A stretch of DNA of 64,000 bases from Actinomadura terrae (lineage in GTDB: Bacteria; Actinomycetota; Actinomycetes; Streptosporangiales; Streptosporangiaceae). The translations under genes were made by a program, and so were the position numbers. The DNA lies in contig NZ_JAICDG010000001.1 of the NCBI RefSeq assembly GCF_022751215.1, forward strand, positions 434,001 to 498,000, read 5' to 3'. This document shows positions 59,041 through 64,000 of this stretch, piece by piece (position 1 is the first letter of the stretch; each line of letters begins with the position of its first letter). The notes under the pieces were generated by a model that saw only the letters and a program-made list of their open reading frames with translations, had not been told where the DNA came from and did not search any database.

Positions 59041-60395
59041 CCCAAGAAGTGGACATCGTCGTCATCGGGCTCGGGCCCGGCGGAGAGGACGCGGCGGGCC
59101 GGCTCGCCGAGGCCGGGCTCGCCGTGGCCGGGGTGGAGTCGCGGCTGGTCGGCGGCGAGTGCCCGTACTACGCGTGCGTGCCGACCAAGATGATGGTGCG
59201 CGCCGCCGGGCTGCTCGCCGAGGGGCGCCGCGTCCCCGGCATGGCGGGCGCGGCCACCGTCACCCCGGACTGGGCGCCCGTCGCCGCGCGGATCCGGGAG
59301 GAGGCCACCGACTCCTGGGACGACACGGCCGCCGCCGACCGCCTCACCGGCAAGGGCGTGACGCTCGTCCGGGGCCAGGGCCGCATCACCGGCCCGCGCG
59401 AGGTCACGGTCGACGGCCAGGTCATCCGCGCCCGGCGCGGCATCGTCCTCAACACCGGCACGTCTCCGACCGCGCCGCCGATCGACGGACTCGCGGACCT
59501 TCCGTACTGGACGAACCGCGAGGCCGTCCAGGCGACCGAGGTCCCCGCGTCCCTGCTTGTCCTCGGCGGGGGCGTCGTCGGCGCGGAGATGGCGCAGGTG
59601 TTCTCCCGCTTCGGCAGCCGCGTCACCGTGGTCGAGGCCGGAGACCGCCTCCTGGCCAACGAGGAGCCCGAGTCGAGCGAGCTGCTCCGCACGGTCTTCG
59701 AGCGCGAGGGCATCGGCGTCCGCACCGGCGTGAAGGTCACCGGCGCCTCGCAGGACGCCGAGGGCCTCACCCTCCACCTCGGCGACGAGCGCCTGACGGC
59801 CGACCGCCTCCTCGTCGCCACCGGCCGCCGCCCCAACCTGAAGGGCCTCGGCCTCGACGCCGTCGGCCTGGACGAGAACGCCCGCGCGATCCCCGTGGAC
59901 GGCGCCATGCGCGCCGCCGACGGCGTCTGGGCGATCGGCGACATCACCGGCAAGGGCGCCTTCACCCACGTCTCGATGTACCAGGGCGCTGTCGCCGTCC
60001 GCGACATCCTCGGCGAGCAGGGCGCGCCCGCGAGCTACCGGGCCGTCCCGCGCGTGACGTTCACCGACCCCGAGATCGCCTCCGTCGGCCTCACCGAGGC
60101 GCAGGCCCGCGAGCAGGACCTGACCGTCCGCACCGGGACGGCGCAGATCCCCGAGTCCAGCCGGGGCTGGATCCACAAGGTCGGCAACGACGGCTTCATC
60201 AAGCTCGTCGAGGACGCCGGCCGGGGCGTGCTCGTCGGCGCCACGGCGGCGGGCCCGTCCGGCGGCGAGATCCTCGGCGCCCTGGCCGTCGCCGTCCACA
60301 CCGAGGCCCCCACCGCCGCCCTCCGCGAAATGATCTACGCCTACCCCACCTTCCACCGCGCGATAGAGACCGCCCTGACCCCCCTAACCCCGTGA
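59037..60395 (+). CDS. FAD-dependent pyridine nucleotide-disulfide oxidoreductase
   Basis: 452 residues from ATG 59037. The FAD motif is [21 protein letters not shown]. The redox pair is Cys42-Cys47 in [13 protein letters not shown]. The NAD(P) motif is [20 protein letters not shown] and the second FAD segment [18 protein letters not shown]. The C-terminal dimer motif reads [14 protein letters not shown], where lipoamide dehydrogenase has a catalytic His before the Pro; here a Tyr occupies that site. It is probably not a true E3 subunit; its partner disulfide or quinone substrate is unknown. Confidence 0.85.
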   Translation: MTQEVDIVVIGLGPGGEDAAGRLAEAGLAVAGVESRLVGGECPYYACVPTKMMVRAAGLLAEGRRVPGMAGAATVTPDWAPVAARIREEATDSWDDTAAADRLTGKGVTLVRGQGRITGPREVTVDGQVIRARRGIVLNTGTSPTAPPIDGLADLPYWTNREAVQATEVPASLLVLGGGVVGAEMAQVFSRFGSRVTVVEAGDRLLANEEPESSELLRTVFEREGIGVRTGVKVTGASQDAEGLTLHLGDERLTADRLLVATGRRPNLKGLGLDAVGLDENARAIPVDGAMRAADGVWAIGDITGKGAFTHVSMYQGAVAVRDILGEQGAPASYRAVPRVTFTDPEIASVGLTEAQAREQDLTVRTGTAQIPESSRGWIHKVGNDGFIKLVEDAGRGVLVGATAAGPSGGEILGALAVAVHTEAPTAALREMIYAYPTFHRAIETALTPLTP

Positions 60396-60410
60396 CCACC
60401 CCGCGATCCA

Positions 60411-61988
60411 TCACCGCTCGGCCGCCGACGCGCGGAAGGTGGGGAGGTAGCCGTGCCCCGCCCGCCTGACCCGCCCTCTCCCGGATGGGAAGACCAGGAC
60501 CGATTCCAGGGCGCCGAAGACGAGCGCCCTGCGCTGGTGGAGGTCGTAACCGCCCTCGTCCGCTCCGAGCCTCCAGCGCCGGAGTCGCTCCGGCGTCCCA
60601 TGCGCGAAGCACTCATCGACGGCCTCCCAGGCCCGCCGCTCCGAGCGCAGGTCCTGGAGAATCTCGTCGAGAACGGTCCGGCGTTCGTGGAACCTGCCCT
60701 CCCCGATCTCGCCCCGCCGCCACCGCTCGTCAAGCTCGTCACGGCTTGCCGTGATCGCGTCATACTCCGGACGCCTGACCCAGTCCGGCCGCCTGAGGAA
60801 CCCGGGTCCCGCGTCGGACAGCATGTCGAGGACGAGGTCCGCGACTTCTCCGTCCATCCATTCGCCGCGTACCGACGTCCCGCCGCATCCTCCGTCAGCC
60901 TTCGGCCTGCACGAATAGCGGTACGCCGACGCCCCGGCCCTGCTCGCACAACCTTGCATCACGCAACGGCAGGGGCCGGTGCCTGTGTCATTGCCGCAGC
61001 GCAGGAGCCCGGAGAGCAGATACTTGCGGGCCTTCCGTCCCCGCGTGACGACGCCGTTCCCACCTGCGGCTCTTTCGCGCGGCTTGTAGCGCGCGCATAC
61101 GGCCTCCCATTCGGGACGCGTAATGATCGGCTCCCAGCGTCCCCGTACCGGCTCGCCGTCCGGGCCCGTGACGAGTTCACCCGCCAGCAGGCGGAGCCCC
61201 GCCAGGCGCGGGCTTGAGATGATCTGCTTGACCGTCTGGACGCGCCACGGGCCGCCGTGCTCGGTCGGAATCCCCGAGCGCTCGAAGATCCGCGTGATCG
61301 CGCCCCATGAAAGGCCCTCCGCACACGCGGCGACGGCCGCGCGTATGACGGCCGCCTCCTCCGGCACGACCTCGATGTGCCCGGGCCCGCCCTCGACCGG
61401 ACGGTAGCCGAAGGTACGCCCGCCGGTGTGCGCGACGCCGCGCCGCGCCTGGGCGGCGTGCCAGCGCCGCGTCCGGTCGCCGCGCCGCGAGTTCTCGCCC
61501 CTGGCCACGGCGACGTCGTGCAGGCCCGCCTCGTCGGCCTCCGCGGCGTACAGGTCGCGCGGCCCCTGCCAGTCCGCGAAAAGGCGCCCGGGGGCGGCCC
61601 GGAACGCGGTGACGAACCGTTCCCACTGCTCGGCCGTCTTGTAAACGCGGTCGACGTCCACGGTGATGACGCCGTGCACGGGGACGCGTCCGACCGTGCG
61701 GCCCCGGTAGAGGTCGGTGAGCATCGCCTCGAAGCCGGGACGGGACTCGCCGCGGCTGGCCGACCTGTCGTTGTCGGTGTACCGCTGGACGACGACGGCA
61801 CCGGCGTCGAGTGCCATCGCCGTACAGACCTCGTGCTGTGCCTGGACGCCGAGGATGCTCGCGGCGGAGTTGCGCTTGCCCGACAGGTCGCTGATCCGCG
61901 CGTACGCGATCAGGCCGGGAGCGTCGGCGCCGGGGGAGGCGCGATCAGGTCGAGCGGTGATGGGGTCGCGTGGAGCGTCGCCGTTCAT
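60411..61988 (-). CDS. Large serine recombinase (integrase)
   Basis: 525 residues from ATG 61988 with GGGAGG seven bases upstream. The resolvase-like catalytic domain has LIAYARISD with nucleophile Ser33, YTDNDRSAS and the arginine in SRPGFEAML. A recombinase domain follows (GGRTFGYRPVEG), then a zinc-ribbon (LLRCGND ... PCRCVMQGC ... YSCRP) and a coiled-coil tail (ELDERWRRGEI). It integrates or excises phage-like elements at specific att sites. No other phage gene lies in the window. It is 15 bp from the convergent reductase and 110 bp from the yyaL 5' segment. Confidence 0.9.
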   Translation of the reverse strand: MNGDAPRDPITARPDRASPGADAPGLIAYARISDLSGKRNSAASILGVQAQHEVCTAMALDAGAVVVQRYTDNDRSASRGESRPGFEAMLTDLYRGRTVGRVPVHGVITVDVDRVYKTAEQWERFVTAFRAAPGRLFADWQGPRDLYAAEADEAGLHDVAVARGENSRRGDRTRRWHAAQARRGVAHTGGRTFGYRPVEGGPGHIEVVPEEAAVIRAAVAACAEGLSWGAITRIFERSGIPTEHGGPWRVQTVKQIISSPRLAGLRLLAGELVTGPDGEPVRGRWEPIITRPEWEAVCARYKPRERAAGGNGVVTRGRKARKYLLSGLLRCGNDTGTGPCRCVMQGCASRAGASAYRYSCRPKADGGCGGTSVRGEWMDGEVADLVLDMLSDAGPGFLRRPDWVRRPEYDAITASRDELDERWRRGEIGEGRFHERRTVLDEILQDLRSERRAWEAVDECFAHGTPERLRRWRLGADEGGYDLHQRRALVFGALESVLVFPSGRGRVRRAGHGYLPTFRASAAER

Positions 61989-62098
61989 CCGATGCCTCCC
62001 GGGGGCGTGGTTCGAGAGGCTTCGAGACTACGGTCCGGGTACGACACAAAGCGGATGGTGATGGCGTCGGGATCCGAGGCGTGTGAGAGGCTGGTGTG

Positions 62099-64000
62099 AT
62101 GAACCGACTAGCGCGAGCTACGTCGCCATACCTCCTTCAGCACGCCACCAACCCGGTCGAGTGGTGGGAATGGGGAGAGGAGGCGATCGCGGAGGCTAAG
62201 CGGCGGGACGTGCCCATACTTCTTTCGGTGGGGTACGCATCCTGCCATTGGTAGCTTCCTCGATCCCACTGGTGTCACGTCATGGCCCATCAGTCCTTCG
62301 AGGACGGTGGGACCGCGCGGATCATGAACGAGCTGTTCGTGAACATCAAGGTCGACCGGGAGGAGCGGCCGGACATCGACGCCGTCTACATGGAGGCCAC
62401 CCAGGCCATGACCGGTCAGGGCGGCTGGCCGATGACGGTGTTCATGACCCCGGAGGGGCATCCGTTCTACTGCGGGACGTACTTTCCGCGCGCCCAGTTC
62501 CGGTCGCTGCTCCAGGCCGTCGACAAGGCGTGGACGGAGCGGCGCGAGGACGTCGTCGGGCAGGGGCAGCAGGTCGTCGCGGCGCTGACGGCACGGGGCG
62601 GCGGGCTCGGCGGGGACGCGGCGCCGGGGGAGGAGCGGCTCGCGCACGCGGTGCGGGTGCTCGCGGAGTCCTTCGACGCGGCGCGCGGCGGGTTCGGCGG
62701 GGCGCCGAAGTTCCCGCCGTCGATGGCGCTGGAGTTCCTGCTGCGCCACCACGCGCGGACGGGGGACGACGGCGCGCTCGCGATGGCCTCGGGCACGCTG
62801 GAGGCGATGGCCAGGGGCGGGTTGTACGACCAGCTCGGCGGCGGGTTCGCGCGGTACTCGGTGGACGCGGAGTGGGTCGTCCCGCACTTCGAGAAGATGC
62901 TCTACGACAACGCGTTGCTGGCGCGGGTCTACGCGCACTGGTGGCGGGCGACCGGGACGCCGTTCGCGAGGCGGGTCGCAGTGGAGACGTGCGACTGGAT
63001 GCTGCGCGACCTCCGCACGGCCGAGGGCGGGCTCGCCTCGGCGCTGGACGCCGACAGCGAGGGCGTGGAGGGCAAGTACTACGTCTGGACTCCGGCGCAG
63101 CTGCGCGAGGTGCTCGGCGAGGATGACGGCGCGTACGCCGAAGGCCTGTTCGAGGTGACGGGGACGTTCGAGCATGGGTCGTCCGTCCTGCAACTCCTCG
63201 GCGACCCGGAGGACCCCGAGCGGTACGAGCGCGTGCGGACGGCGCTGCTGTCGGCGCGCGCGCACCGGGTGCCTCCCGCGCGGGACGACAAGGTCGTCGC
63301 GGCGTGGAACGGGCTCGCGATCGCGGCGCTGGCCGAGTGCGGCGCGCTGTTCGACCGTCCCGATCTGGTGCGGGCGGCGGAGGAGGTCGCTCGGCTTCTG
63401 GGTGACGTGCACATGCGCGACGGGCGGTTGGTCCGCACGTCGCGCGACGGGGTCGCCGGGGCGAACTCCGGCGTCCTGGAGGACTACGCGGACGTGGCCG
63501 AGGGGTTGCTGGCCCTGCACGCGGTCACCGGGGACGCGGCGCACGTGCGGCGCGCGGGTGACCTGCTCGATACCGTCCTGGAAAGGTTCGGTGACGGTTC
63601 CGGTGGGTTCTACGACACCGCCGACGACGCCGAGCGGCTGTTCCGGCGGCCCCAGGACCCGACCGACAACGCGACGCCGTCGGGGCAGTTCGCGGCGGCG
63701 GGGGCGCTGCTGTCGTACGCGGCGCTGACCGGGTCGGAGCGGCACCGGGACGCGGCGGTCGCCGCGCTCGGGCCGGTCGGGCCGCTGGCCGGGGAGCACG
63801 CGCGGTTCGCGGGCTGGGGGCTGGCGGTCGCGGAGGCCCAGGTGACCGGCCCGGCGGAGATCGCCGTCGTCGGCGGACGGGACGACGCGCGCACCCGTGA
63901 CCTGCACCGGGCCGCGTTGCTGGCGGTGGCGCCGGGCGCGGTGGTGAGCGTGGGCGAGCCGGGCGCGGGGGAGGTTCCGCTGCTGGAGGGGCGCGGCCTC
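62099..64000 (+). pseudogene. yyaL-type (DUF255) thioredoxin-domain gene interrupted by an in-frame TAG; runs off the right edge
   Basis: From ATG 62099 the frame reads [20 protein letters not shown] to GYASCHW, then TAG (62252-62254), five more codons, then SHWCHVMAHQSFEDGG and onward without a stop to base 64000. The uninterrupted family reads SCHWCH here: an active CxxC thioredoxin motif. The extra 21 bp preserves frame but adds the stop. ATG 62282 could start the downstream part. The (6/6)-barrel-like C-terminal domain (GGFARYSVDAEWVVPHFEKMLYDNALLARVY) is intact as far as seen. The first 51 codons use many A/T-ending codons (CTA, CGA, CTT, ATA, GCA), unlike the rest, which suggests a different origin. 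Confidence 0.85.
62245..62272. repeat. Two CCANTGG heptamers 21 bp apart: candidate recombination junction
   Basis: CCATTGG (62245-62251) and CCACTGG (62266-62272) both occur at the CHW codons, separated by 14 bp containing the TAG. Codon use changes across this point. It looks like an att-site half joined to the host gene, or a scar. Confidence 0.55.

Noticed and set aside
62248..62254. The TAG in yyaL as a recoded (selenocysteine or pyrrolysine-like) codon
   Set aside because: Selenocysteine uses TGA; the TAG is within extra DNA flanked by duplicated heptamers, and codon use changes at the point, so insertion or a recombination junction fits better.
62108..63907. A 599-codon minus-strand frame opposite yyaL
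   Set aside because: Antisense shadow; the plus strand has the DUF255 family sequence.

Overview
The window is chromosomal DNA from a very GC-rich actinomycete. Third codon positions are almost always G or C, GTG and TTG starts are common, and the gene content includes mycothiol S-conjugate amidase (mca), an FtsB/DivIC-like protein next to enolase, DUF501, DUF4307 and RDD proteins with Gln/Pro/Gly-rich N-termini. The style fits a filamentous genus such as Actinomadura or a relative; the genus is inference. Two blocks follow the gene order I recall from Mycobacterium tuberculosis: mfd-lipoprotein-mazG-eno-ftsB-DUF501-ppx (Rv1020-Rv1026 area), and thiolase-SGNH hydrolase-cbs-metB-greA-DUF4307-mca-small membrane protein-yyaL (Rv1074c-Rv1084 area).

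Layout. 0-1.6 kb: the start of a sulfate adenylyltransferase running off the left edge, then a methyltransferase. 1.8-10.9 kb: a rightward run of mfd, a SurA-like lipoprotein, mazG, a class A penicillin-binding protein, an oxidoreductase and a small coiled-coil protein. 11-15.5 kb: a leftward orphan histidine kinase and a three-gene SsuABC-type ABC transporter with a recognisable promoter. 15.6-19 kb: eno, ftsB-like, DUF501 and ppx. 19-25.6 kb: DUF2510 protein, family-5-type uracil-DNA glycosylase, DUF4232 protein, an NDH-2-like flavoprotein with a degenerate cyclopropane-synthase-like methyltransferase, an odd tRNA gene, and a Bax-inhibitor-1 family membrane protein. 25.7-38.9 kb: DUF4287, thiolase, SGNH hydrolase, cystathionine beta-synthase, a divergent ROK repressor/GH9 hydrolase pair, an MMPL transporter, cystathionine gamma-synthase, a secreted esterase and a small membrane protein. 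39-46 kb: a VWA/MoxR-like AAA pair, a FIST protein with a ROK sugar kinase, and threonine dehydratase. 46-53 kb: three tandem M1 metallopeptidase paralogues and two RDD proteins. 53-57 kb: hppD with a divergent Lrp regulator, greA, DUF4307, mca and its small partner. 57-64 kb: a TPR protein, RNase Z, a flavin disulfide reductase, a lone large serine recombinase, and a yyaL (DUF255) gene interrupted by an in-frame stop.

Sulfur metabolism recurs: Sat, the SsuABC-type importer, the two reverse-transsulfuration enzymes (cbs, metB) and mca.

The most unusual items are: (1) the class I tRNA at 24450-24522, whose anticodon loop reads CCTAAAA, so a UAA anticodon with C at position 33 and no long variable arm; (2) the yyaL locus, where a 5' segment with different codon use meets the host-like 3' segment at two CCANTGG heptamers 21 bp apart, with a TAG inside the CxxC motif and a serine recombinase just upstream; (3) short tandem duplications at four gene 3' ends, three of which include a stop codon; and (4) a cyclopropane-synthase-like protein lacking family signatures, next to an NDH-2-like enzyme.
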